Part shown: one piece after another, positions 1 through 5,791 of the stretch
Layout of the letters: each line of letters begins with the position of its first letter
Position numbering within the stretch: the stretch's first letter is position 1
Origin: Candidatus Bathyarchaeota archaeon
GTDB lineage: Archaea; Thermoproteota; Bathyarchaeia; Bathyarchaeales; Bathyarchaeaceae
Assembly (NCBI GenBank): GCA_026014605.1
Contig: JAOZIC010000011.1
Location: forward strand, 1-6,321
Length of the DNA stretch: 6,321 bases
Direction: 5' to 3'
The notes under the pieces: generated by a model
What the model was told of the DNA's origin: nothing
The model's input: the letters and a program-made list of their open reading frames with translations, nothing else
Databases searched by the model: none
Made by a program: the position numbers and the translations under genes

Positions 1-30
1 AAAAAAGATAAAAAAGGGAAAAAACCCTTT
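1..30 (-). terminator. Terminator of the thermosome-rpoK operon
   Basis: Read on the minus strand, AAAGGG (30-25), six T (24-19) and CCCTTT (18-13) form a 6-bp stem with a 6-base loop. A nearly pure T stretch follows to position 1, interrupted only by A and C at 9 and 7. It begins 8 bases after the rpoK stop codon. Archaeal polymerase terminates at U-tracts with or without a hairpin, and both are present here. Confidence 0.75.
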
Positions 31-38
31 GCGGAAAC

Positions 39-296
39 TTAGGCTTGTGTAAGCCATTTCAGGGGTATATCTTGGTATGCCCCGTTGGGTAGAGTTCTTC
101 GGATTGTCATTGGGAGTATTCCGGATTCTAGTTCCAAAATCGAAATGTCGATAGGACCAACACGCGTTACTGGAACCTGAATAAGAATCGGAGCACCCAT
201 AGCAATCTGAAGTGCCCTAGCGCCCACTATACGAGCCCGCTCAAAACGGGTCAGTTTAGTAGGTCCGATGTTAACTTTTTTGTTATCTGTCGTTAT
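39..296 (-). CDS. rpoK: DNA-directed RNA polymerase subunit K (Rpo6), start codon non-standard
   Basis: This is the small core subunit of archaeal RNA polymerase, homologous to eukaryotic RPB6 and bacterial omega, which helps assemble and stabilise the clamp side of the enzyme. The signature KLTRFERARIVGARALQIA is clear, followed by GAPILI and the C-terminal block GILPMTIRRTLPNG...IPLKWL. The frame must include KLTRFERARI, which is conserved in the family, but it contains no ATG, GTG or TTG between the in-frame TAA at 299-297 and the GTG at 227-225. Starting at GTG 227 gives only 62 residues and cuts the signature. An AGGAG at 309-305 lies 8 bases before ATA at 296-294, so I place the start there (85 aa). 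ATC at 269 or CTG at 254 are other non-standard options, and ATA may be a miscalled or mutated ATG. The gene is cotranscribed with the thermosome gene just upstream. Identity is secure; the start is not. Confidence 0.9.
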   Translation of the reverse strand: MTTDNKKVNIGPTKLTRFERARIVGARALQIAMGAPILIQVPVTRVGPIDISILELESGILPMTIRRTLPNGAYQDIPLKWLTQA

Positions 297-304
297 TTAA
301 AACG

Positions 305-309
305 CTCCT
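305..309 (-). promoter_or_regulatory. Shine-Dalgarno of rpoK overlapping the thermosome stop codon
   Basis: On the minus strand AGGAG (309-305) shares its first two bases with the thermosome TAG stop (310-308). The spacer to the ATA at 296 is 8 bases, a normal distance. The next plausible standard start, GTG at 227, is 77 bases away. This site is therefore the main reason for placing the rpoK start at 296, and it implies coupled translation of the two genes. Confidence 0.65.
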
Positions 310-1975
310 ACATCATACCTGGAGGCATGCCACCCATGCCGCCCATTCCACCCATTCCTCCCATACCGCCTGGGGGCATTGGAGGAGCTTTGGTTTTACC
401 TGATGCTATAACATCGTCGATCTTCAATATCAAGCATGCGGCTTCAGAACAGGATTTAATGATTTGTTTCTTGACAGAAATTGGTTCTACTACGCCGACT
501 TTTTCCATGTCACCAGCTTTGCCAGTTTCAACTTCAACACCAGCCCAAACTTGTCCTGCTTCATGTTCTGAACGTAGCTCAGAGATGATGTCAATCGGGT
601 CAAGTCCCGCGTTTTCTGCTAGGGTTGTTGGGATTACTTCAAGAGCTTCAGCAAACTGCATAACTGCAAGTTGTTCGCGTCCCGGAAGGGTTTCTGCGTA
701 CTCTTTGAGTACTTTTGCCATTTCCATTTCAGGAGCACCGCCTCCACCTACTAGTTTAGGTTCTTCAACAATATCTGCTACTACACAGAGAGCATCGTGA
801 AGTGAGCGGTCGGCTTCGTCGACGATTCGTTCTGTTCCTCCGCGGATGAGAATAGTTACTGCCAACGGGTTTTTGCATCCTTCGATAAAGGTCATTTTGT
901 CGTCGCCGATTTTGCGTTCTTCTACAACTTTTGCAAAACCGATGTCTGCTTTGCTTAATTCGTTTAGGTTACTTGCTACTTTTCCGCCTGTTGCTTTTGC
1001 TAAGGCTTCCATGTCAGATTTCTTTACTCGTCGAACAGCTAAAACGCCTTTTCGTGCCAAGAAGTGCTGAGCCAAGTCGTCTATGCCTTTTTGGCATAAA
1101 ACAACGTTAGCGCCTTGTGCAACGATTTTGTCGACCATGTCTTTGATCATGTTTTCTTCTTGTTTTAGAAAAGCGTCCATTTGGTCTGGGCTTTCGATGT
1201 TAATTTTAGCGTCGAACTCTGTTTTTTCGATTTCAAGAGCTGAATCAATCAAAATAATTTTCGCGTTTTCTACACGTTTTGGCATGCCGGAGTGAACTGC
1301 TTCTTTGTCCAAAACAATACCGTTAATCAGTTTAGTGTCAACAAGTGATTCGCCTGGTTTCTTTTCGACCTTGATGTTGTCCAAGTCAACTTTGTAGCCG
1401 TTTGCAGTCTTTATTGCAACTTGTAATACTGCGTTAGTTGCAATGTCGCCTAGGTAGTCTCTGCTGCCAGAAACTAGCTTGCTTGCCATTGAGGTCATTG
1501 CGGCTTTTTTGATCATTTTTTTGTCGGTTGACTTGATTTGGATGGCAATTTTTTCTAGGGTTTCTAGTGCCTTGTCGGCTGCTTTTCGGTAACCGTCAAT
1601 AATTACGGTTGGGTGAACATTTTTCTCGATAAGAATTTCTGCTTTTGACAAAAGTTCTCCAGCAATTATTACTGAAGAGGTAGTTCCGTCACCTACTTCG
1701 TCGTCTTGGGTTTTGGATACTTCTACCATCATTTTTGCGGCGGGGTGCTGAATATCCATTTCGTCCAAGATTGTGCGCCCGTCGCTGGTTATAGTTACGT
1801 CGCCGAAACTGTCTACCAACATCTTGTCCATTCCGCGCGGTCCAAGAGCGCTTTTTACTGCTTCAGCTACTATTCGTGCAGCCATAATGTTAGCGTGTTG
1901 GGCTTCTTGTCCGCGTGAGCGGGAGGCGCCTTCACGTAAAATCAATACTGGTTGTCCAGCTAATCCAGAAGACAT
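308..1975 (-). CDS. ths: Thermosome subunit (group II chaperonin, Hsp60/CCT family)
   Basis: This is an ATP-dependent cytosolic folding chaperone that forms double rings with a built-in lid. The 555-residue length is typical. Family motifs appear in order: LGPRGMDKM (44-52), GDGTTS (95-100, nucleotide binding), the apical domain with helical protrusion (about 215-365), SLHDAL with Asp394 at the position of GroEL Asp398 (ATP hydrolysis), and GGGGAPE (410-416). A flexible tail of GGM repeats (about 531-555) ends the protein, as in many archaeal thermosomes. I chose ATG 1975 because AAGGAG (1990-1985) precedes it by 9 bases. TTG 1978 directly upstream would add one residue and has a shorter spacing. 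The ATG at 1982 is out of frame. In the usual DGATIL segment an Arg replaces Ala (DGRTIL, 65-70). The gene has its own promoter and is followed by rpoK. Whether other thermosome subunits exist cannot be seen here. Confidence 0.97.
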   Translation of the reverse strand: MSSGLAGQPVLILREGASRSRGQEAQHANIMAARIVAEAVKSALGPRGMDKMLVDSFGDVTITSDGRTILDEMDIQHPAAKMMVEVSKTQDDEVGDGTTSSVIIAGELLSKAEILIEKNVHPTVIIDGYRKAADKALETLEKIAIQIKSTDKKMIKKAAMTSMASKLVSGSRDYLGDIATNAVLQVAIKTANGYKVDLDNIKVEKKPGESLVDTKLINGIVLDKEAVHSGMPKRVENAKIILIDSALEIEKTEFDAKINIESPDQMDAFLKQEENMIKDMVDKIVAQGANVVLCQKGIDDLAQHFLARKGVLAVRRVKKSDMEALAKATGGKVASNLNELSKADIGFAKVVEERKIGDDKMTFIEGCKNPLAVTILIRGGTERIVDEADRSLHDALCVVADIVEEPKLVGGGGAPEMEMAKVLKEYAETLPGREQLAVMQFAEALEVIPTTLAENAGLDPIDIISELRSEHEAGQVWAGVEVETGKAGDMEKVGVVEPISVKKQIIKSCSEAACLILKIDDVIASGKTKAPPMPPGGMGGMGGMGGMGGMPPGMM

Positions 1976-1984
1976 CAATCATAA

Positions 1985-1990
1985 CTCCTT
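1985..1990 (-). promoter_or_regulatory. Shine-Dalgarno of the thermosome gene
   Basis: AAGGAG on the minus strand lies 9 bases before ATG 1975 and 6 before TTG 1978. It favours ATG 1975 as the start. The out-of-frame ATG at 1982 begins only 2 bases after it, too close to be used. Confidence 0.75.
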
Positions 1991-1996
1991 AATTTG

Positions 1997-2005
1997 TTTC
2001 GGAAA
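1997..2005. promoter_or_regulatory. Small dyad near the predicted thermosome transcription start
   Basis: TTTC-G-GAAA is a perfect 4-bp inverted repeat around one base. It lies about 25 bases downstream of the TATA-like box at 2030-2022, where transcription would begin. A repressor bound here could block initiation, as for some archaeal heat-shock genes. The arms are short and the match could be chance. Confidence 0.25.
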
Positions 2006-2021
2006 TCTAGAAATTGCCTGT

Positions 2022-2049
2022 GAATATAAGTTTTTCTCTGAGCTATAAA
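2022..2049 (-). promoter_or_regulatory. Predicted TATA-type promoter of the thermosome-rpoK operon
   Basis: On the minus strand CTTATATTC (2030-2022) is preceded by purine-rich GAGAAAAA, which could serve as a TFB recognition element. Initiation about 25 bases downstream, near 2000, gives a leader of roughly 25 bases containing the AAGGAG. A second TATA-like box, TTTATAG (2049-2043), lies just upstream and is an alternative. Confidence 0.5.
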
Positions 2050-2127
2050 CAGTTTGCATACCAAGCCCCGAAAACCGTTTTTTCTAACAGAAGTAACCCA
2101 AACTTTTATTTCACAAACTAAACTTTG

Positions 2128-2147
2128 CAAAAAAACAGAATCAAAAC
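2128..2147 (-). terminator. U-rich terminator after the DUF3795-type gene
   Basis: Downstream of the stop codon on the minus strand is TTTTGATTCTG followed by seven T (2135-2129). No strong hairpin is seen, but a U-tract alone suffices in archaea. It separates this gene from the thermosome promoter. Confidence 0.5.
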
Positions 2148-2152
2148 ATAAC

Positions 2153-2599
2153 CTAGTCGTCCCAGCGGTAACGTTTCTTTTTGGTTTTCATCTTCTCTAA
2201 ACTGCAACTGTAACAAATCCCGTTGTGACAACAAATCGTTCCACCACACTGAGGGCACTCCCACTTTTTCTGTTCTTTTTCCAAAAACTTGTCCATACCA
2301 TGCTCCTTGATGTAGCGAAGGTTGTCAATCATGTTCATGTGGTAATGCTGTTCATAGCCGCTCGCAAGACGCTTTAATAGGTCACACGGAAACTTGGTGC
2401 ACTCGTAACAGAATTCAACTTTTCCTTCACCAAGCAATTCGCAGCGTTTCTTAACAAAAGAACAGTTCTTGTTTCTGGGACGGCAACCAACACAGTAAGG
2501 CAGTTTCACGCCTTTTGTTTTAGTTTCGTTTTCTAACGCAAGATAGCTGCTGCACACGTTACAGTTCATTCCGCAGGGCGCGATTAGTTCTGCTTTCAT
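2153..2599 (-). CDS. Cysteine-rich DUF3795-type protein, probably metal binding
   Basis: A cytosolic protein of 148 residues with 16 cysteines and no signal peptide or membrane segment. It matches the DUF3795 pattern: an N-terminal LIAPCGMNCNVCSSYL (Cys9, 13, 16), CVGC (36, 39), Cys46 and Cys53, then CYECTKFPC (64, 67, 72). A linker ending in FLEKEQKKWECPQC follows, then a C-terminal zinc-ribbon-like part with cysteines 115, 118, 123, 124, 129 and 132. The CxxC pairs suggest zinc or iron-sulfur binding; the family has no established function that I know of. The open frame extends 25 codons further upstream, but I chose ATG 2599 because the family motif begins there and AAGAGG (2613-2608) precedes it by 8 bases. 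The tail is basic (KKKRYR). It is transcribed alone, divergently from the cyclophilin-like gene. Confidence 0.85.
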   Translation of the reverse strand: MKAELIAPCGMNCNVCSSYLALENETKTKGVKLPYCVGCRPRNKNCSFVKKRCELLGEGKVEFCYECTKFPCDLLKRLASGYEQHYHMNMIDNLRYIKEHGMDKFLEKEQKKWECPQCGGTICCHNGICYSCSLEKMKTKKKRYRWDD

Positions 2600-2636
2600 G
2601 TTGCTAGCCTCTTGAAGGTTAACTTGGATGTATTTG

Positions 2637-2646
2637 TTATTTAAAA
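2637..2646 (-). promoter_or_regulatory. Predicted TATA box of the DUF3795-type gene
   Basis: TTTTAAATAA on the minus strand predicts initiation near 2616. That gives a leader of about 17 bases that retains the AAGAGG (2613-2608) before ATG 2599. It also argues against a start at 2674, which would lie upstream of this promoter. Confidence 0.5.
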
Positions 2647-2691
2647 CTGAGCAAAATTTCGTAGCATTTATCAACTGACCGCAAAGTGGCG

Positions 2692-2703
2692 TTCAATAAA
2701 AGC
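2692..2703 (+). promoter_or_regulatory. Possible TATA box of the cyclophilin-like gene
   Basis: TTCAATAAAAGC lies about 50 bases upstream of ATG 2748, so initiation near 2724 would give a leader of about 24 bases. The sequence is only loosely TATA-like. With the minus-strand box at 2646-2637 it makes 2600-2747 a divergent promoter region; I see no RNA gene or strong inverted repeat in it. Confidence 0.3.
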
Positions 2704-2747
2704 TAAATTGTGCCAAACCAAAGACTAAACCCGTTGGTGTGTTTGTC

Positions 2748-3116
2748 ATGAGTGTTTCTCGTATACCCATTAAGTTTGTTATTCACGGCATAGGCGAAGC
2801 AGAAGGCGAAATCAACCGCATCCGCTCTCCGCGAACAGCAGACGCAATACTAAAAGCCATGCCAATAGAAGGCATGTCTGCACTGTGGAAACAAGAAGTC
2901 TATTTTGATATTCCAGTGAAGATGGGTAACGAAAAATCGTCTCCAACCGTAGAAAAAGGCGCATTGGCGTATTGGCCTATGGGGGCAGCATTTTGTATTT
3001 TCTGGGGCGACACGCAGCCATACAGTCCAGTAAACCTTATCGGCAAAATTACCAAAAATTTGGAACTGTTCGAACAGGTAAAAAGCGGAACAAAAATCAT
3101 CATAGAAAAACTGTAA
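2748..3116 (+). CDS. Cyclophilin-like fold protein (TM1367/DUF369 type)
   Basis: A small cytosolic protein of 122 residues resembling the TM1367-like family (formerly DUF369), which adopts a cyclophilin-like beta-barrel. Visible family features in order are an N-terminal strand ending in HGIGEAEGEI, the SPRTADAILKAMPIEG segment, WKQEVYFDIPV, and the highly characteristic GALAYWPMGAAFCIFWG followed by YSPVNLIGKI. The C-terminal strand GTKIIIEKL ends the domain. The protein is one domain with no signal peptide or membrane helix. Prolyl isomerase activity is not established for this family, and I do not assign it. I prefer ATG 2748, with GGTG 9 bases upstream, over GTG 2739, which would add three residues. 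The gene is monocistronic, with a U-rich terminator directly after it. Confidence 0.85.
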   Translation: MSVSRIPIKFVIHGIGEAEGEINRIRSPRTADAILKAMPIEGMSALWKQEVYFDIPVKMGNEKSSPTVEKGALAYWPMGAAFCIFWGDTQPYSPVNLIGKITKNLELFEQVKSGTKIIIEKL

Positions 3117-3123
3117 GTTCCAG

Positions 3124-3143
3124 TTTTTTGTTTATTTCTTTTT
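3124..3143 (+). terminator. U-rich terminator after the cyclophilin-like gene
   Basis: Starting 8 bases after the stop codon, 17 of 20 bases are T, in runs of six, three, three and five. No stem is needed for archaeal termination. It isolates this gene from the envelope genes that follow. Confidence 0.6.
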
Positions 3144-3201
3144 CATCTGGTCGCATTAACGTAACTAACTTAGTCTGTTGACTGCCAAAACTTTGTGCAT
3201 G

Positions 3202-3229
3202 GTCAAAGTTTCTTGACAAAAACGCTTTT
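3202..3229 (+). repeat. Palindromic upstream element, copy 1 (before the Fe-S membrane protein gene)
   Basis: The core GTCAAAGTTTCTTGAC (3202-3217) has 5-bp inverted arms GTCAA and TTGAC around 6 bases. Over 28 bases it matches the element at 5791-5818 at 22 positions with no gaps, including a shared CTTTT at the 3' end. It lies 49 bases before ATG 3251. It is likely a binding site for a dimeric transcription factor. Confidence 0.55.
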
Positions 3230-3238
3230 GTTACATAA
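3226..3238 (+). promoter_or_regulatory. Possible promoter of the Fe-S / NosD-like operon
   Basis: TTTTGTTACATAA is the only TATA-like stretch close to the gene. A box centred near 3230 would place transcription start within a few bases of ATG 3251, giving a leaderless message. A box centred near 3235 would place it after that ATG. The assignment is weak. Confidence 0.3.
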
Positions 3239-3250
3239 CCAACATTGAGG

Positions 3251-4882
3251 ATGTTGGGATATACTCTGCGGCAAAACAAAAGGGGACAAAAACAAAACGC
3301 AGCCTTTCTGTTAATATTTATAGCCTGTTTGCTGGTTCCCATAGTTTTTGTTTGCCAACCCGTAAACAGTTGTTATGGACCGCACATTACCGCAACGGTT
3401 TCTGCAACTGAGATTTTGATAAACGAAAACGTCACCGTAACCGGAACAATCTGCCTTGGCGGCGACGAAACATTGAACATGACTTTGCGTGTTACTTTCA
3501 TTAAACCAGATTACACGTGGATTGACCAGTTTATCGAAGCAGACCCCGAAACAGGAGAATTCACCTGTACCCAAACACTTTCCGAGCCTGGGTACTGGAA
3601 CATTTTTCCGATACTTGGACACATCAACGACCGATTAGGAGTAACCGTAATCGACCCGTATAACGAGTATGTGGACCCCGAAACCGCTGTTTCGCCGCCG
3701 TTTAATGTTAAACCTACTTTGATAATCGCGGCAGTTGCAATGGTGGGTGTGGGTGCAGCGGCTGCAATAACTGGGCGAAAGAAAAAGACCAGAAAAATCA
3801 GTTCGTTTAGGGTGTTTATTCAGATTGGGCTTTTGTTTTTGATTTTTGCTGGCATGTTTGTTGACCACGAAATACTACCACGACCCGCAAACCAGCTTCC
3901 AGTACACGAGTTTCTGGTTCTCACGGATGTTGGCGGAGTTTCGATGCCTGATGGTTTTCCTGTGCCCTTTTTTGGTTGCTATTATCCATGTGGCAAAACA
4001 GTAACCTGCGCGTTGTGGGAGATTCAAACCTACATCTACCCGTTCTGGGATTCCTCTCATGGGTGGGGTGTAGACTACAATGCTTCTGGAGTTGTTCGGT
4101 TGGGTGTTGTTTTTGGTTCAGTTATTTTGTTGTCGCTGCTTTTGGGAAAAGCGTTCTGCGGATGGGTATGCCCGTTCGGGTTGTATATGGACGGGTTGTC
4201 GTATCTTAGAAAACGTTTGAAGATTCCGCACCGCGACTTTTCGGAGTCGTTTAACAAAAAGTTTCATCAACTTGGGTACGTGATTTTGGCGCTGTTAATC
4301 ATATTAAGCGTCATGTTTGCCTCAGAAGCATTGGCGGGTACACAGATAGTTCCTGGAACTGAGCAGGGCGGCTTTGTTTACCAGTACTTTTCTGCGCCGT
4401 TTTGTCAAGTCTGCCCAATGAAACCCCTGTGCATACTGTTGGAGTCCTCGGTTGGTTTGATACAACCAGAATGGATAAGCCAAGTCACAACTGGAACCTT
4501 CTACGAGTTAGGCTACTATGTAACGTCGTTAAATGTGCTGGTTTTAGGAGTAGTTACTGTTGTTTCGTTCTTTTATCGGCGTGCATGGTGCAGAATCTGT
4601 CCGTTGGGTGCGTTGATTGCGTTGTTTAACCGTTTTGAGCCCTTCAAACGGTTTTCTGTGTTGCGATTGGATAAGCTGGAAGAAAAGTGCACCAAATGCG
4701 GTATCTGTAAACGTGTGTGTCCAACGCAGGTTACCGAAGTTTACGACAAAAAAGGCGGAGATGTTACAACCTCCAACTGTATACTGTGTTTGCGTTGTGT
4801 AGAAATGTGCCCGTACGAGGATGCGCTAAGGCTTAATGCGGCAGGAAAAACCATAGTGAAGTCAAGAAACTGGCTGGAATAA
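3251..4882 (+). CDS. NapH/NosR-like membrane iron-sulfur protein with extracytoplasmic beta-sandwich-like domain
   Basis: A predicted membrane electron-transfer protein of 543 residues. Domains in order are: a signal or anchor helix (about 17-37); a secreted beta-rich domain (about 46-140) resembling an Ig-like fold; a helix (155-174) followed by basic RKKKTRK; a helix (187-204); an outer loop with CYYPC and a further Cys (243, 247, 253); a helix (281-298) leading into CGWVCPFG (303, 307); a helix (340-358); an outer loop with CQVCPMKPLC (385, 388, 394); and a helix (423-441) leading into CRICPLGAL (447, 450). Two 4Fe-4S ferredoxin motifs follow, CTKCGICKRVCP (480-491) and CILCLRCVEMCP (510-521), in the cytoplasm. 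The CxxxCP-type motif after a helix and the paired clusters define the NapH/NosR/MauN-type group. The second such motif here is CxxCP. Helix placement is by eye. ATG 3251 is preferred over TTG 3245, but GAGG touches it directly, so the start is uncertain. The next gene begins 15 bases after the stop. Its partner and substrate are unknown. Confidence 0.85.
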   Translation: MLGYTLRQNKRGQKQNAAFLLIFIACLLVPIVFVCQPVNSCYGPHITATVSATEILINENVTVTGTICLGGDETLNMTLRVTFIKPDYTWIDQFIEADPETGEFTCTQTLSEPGYWNIFPILGHINDRLGVTVIDPYNEYVDPETAVSPPFNVKPTLIIAAVAMVGVGAAAAITGRKKKTRKISSFRVFIQIGLLFLIFAGMFVDHEILPRPANQLPVHEFLVLTDVGGVSMPDGFPVPFFGCYYPCGKTVTCALWEIQTYIYPFWDSSHGWGVDYNASGVVRLGVVFGSVILLSLLLGKAFCGWVCPFGLYMDGLSYLRKRLKIPHRDFSESFNKKFHQLGYVILALLIILSVMFASEALAGTQIVPGTEQGGFVYQYFSAPFCQVCPMKPLCILLESSVGLIQPEWISQVTTGTFYELGYYVTSLNVLVLGVVTVVSFFYRRAWCRICPLGALIALFNRFEPFKRFSVLRLDKLEEKCTKCGICKRVCPTQVTEVYDKKGGDVTTSNCILCLRCVEMCPYEDALRLNAAGKTIVKSRNWLE

Positions 4883-4897
4883 ATTGGGTTGAGAACA

Positions 4898-5791
4898 ATG
4901 AAGAAAGCTGTTTTAGTTATTTTGATTGTTTTGCCGCTATTCTGCCAGTTTTTTGTGCCCGCTTTTTGCAGTCAAACAACTGGACTGATTTTCATACGCG
5001 AAGACGGCAGCATCGAAGGTACAAACAAGATACACCGAAGCGGAGACACCTACATTTTCAGCGGCGACATCGAAGGCTGCTACGGCATTATTGTGGAAAA
5101 AAGTGACATAATAATTGACGGAAAAGGACACACGTTGAAGTCGGTTCCCCGTTTGCTGCCGCTTGGTTCTTGGGATTTTGGGGTCGAGTTATCCAACAAA
5201 ACACGGGGAAACGTTACAGTAACGAACCTGAAAATTCTGGATTTTAACATCGGGGTTTACATCTGGAACACAGAAAACACCGTAATTGGGAACACGATTA
5301 TCGGCGGTAACGTGGGCGTTTTTCTTGCAGAGTCACCAAACAAGGTAATCAGCAACTACATCAAAGACAACGGAGAAGGCATCTTTCTAGGACCCTTACC
5401 TGACACGCACCCAGTTTTGTATAATGTGGTGTATCAGAACACTTTTGTTAACAACACGCGGCAGGTCTACGACTGCGAATGTACAGACCCGCATACAATT
5501 CAGCATCTGAACGTTTGGGATGACGGCGAGGTTGGCAACTATTGGAGCAACTACAACGGAACCGACCAAAACAGCGACGGAATCGGCGACATTCCCTATG
5601 CTGTTTCGGATGATGACACAGACTTTTATCCACTTATGGAGCCAGTTGCAAAACCAATTGGTGACAACAGTTTCTTTGGCACTGGTTTGCCGTTTGAGTT
5701 AGGTTTGGTGCTCTCGGTGGGTTTGGTTGTTGTCGTTATATGCACGGTATATTTGTTAATGAAACGTAAACGTTCCAAAAATGTGGGTTAG
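4898..5791 (+). CDS. NosD-like parallel beta-helix surface protein, membrane anchored
   Basis: A 297-residue exported protein. Residues 1-25 form a signal peptide (MKK, hydrophobic core, AFCS). The opening DGSIEGTNKIHRSGDTYIF and DIIIDGKGHTL are typical of archaeal NosD-like/CASH-domain proteins. Beta-helix rungs follow at about 95-190 (NVTVTNLKILDFNIGVYI, NTVIGNTI, VGVFLAESPNKVISNYI, GEGIFL). The block GNYWSNYNGTDQNSDGIGDIPY (213-234, with Asp/Asn that could bind calcium) closes the helix, as in many archaeal members. A single helix (267-287) followed by KRKRSK anchors the C-terminus with the bulk outside. CECTD (193-197) might bind metal or form a disulfide. ATG 4898 is preferred to TTG 4889 because it starts a clean signal peptide. 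Only 15 bases separate it from the Fe-S gene, so they probably form one operon. True NosD aids copper-site maturation of nitrous-oxide reductase, but such annotations in archaea usually mean only the fold. Confidence 0.85.
   Translation: MKKAVLVILIVLPLFCQFFVPAFCSQTTGLIFIREDGSIEGTNKIHRSGDTYIFSGDIEGCYGIIVEKSDIIIDGKGHTLKSVPRLLPLGSWDFGVELSNKTRGNVTVTNLKILDFNIGVYIWNTENTVIGNTIIGGNVGVFLAESPNKVISNYIKDNGEGIFLGPLPDTHPVLYNVVYQNTFVNNTRQVYDCECTDPHTIQHLNVWDDGEVGNYWSNYNGTDQNSDGIGDIPYAVSDDDTDFYPLMEPVAKPIGDNSFFGTGLPFELGLVLSVGLVVVVICTVYLLMKRKRSKNVG

Noticed and set aside
327..385. Tandem short repeat near the end of the thermosome gene
   Set aside because: It is the coding sequence for the C-terminal GGM repeats normal for thermosomes, not a satellite or CRISPR. 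No CRISPR array, tRNA, rRNA or insertion sequence was seen anywhere in the window.
327..800. A 157-codon open frame on the plus strand, rich in proline at its start
   Set aside because: It is the complement of the thermosome gene. Its Pro-Pro-Ile-Pro start mirrors the GGM repeats, and it has no recognisable domain or ribosome binding site. Other plus-strand frames at 846-1070, 1083-1295, 1706-1918 and 1773-2048 are rejected for the same reason.
2600..2674. N-terminal extension of 25 residues on the DUF3795-type protein
   Set aside because: It lies upstream of or across the predicted TATA box, has no family similarity, and the ribosome binding site fits ATG 2599.
3213..3241. TTGACA at 3213-3218 and at 5802-5807, the latter with TATAAT at 5822, resembling bacterial sigma-70 promoters
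   Set aside because: The genes are archaeal, the spacings differ from 17 bases for the TATAAT case, and TTGAC is better explained as one arm of the shared palindrome, with TATAAT as part of the TATA box.
3311..3622. A 103-codon minus-strand open frame inside the Fe-S protein gene
   Set aside because: The plus-strand frame has clear signal peptide, helices and cluster motifs, so this and the other overlapping frames between 2900 and 5702 are shadows.
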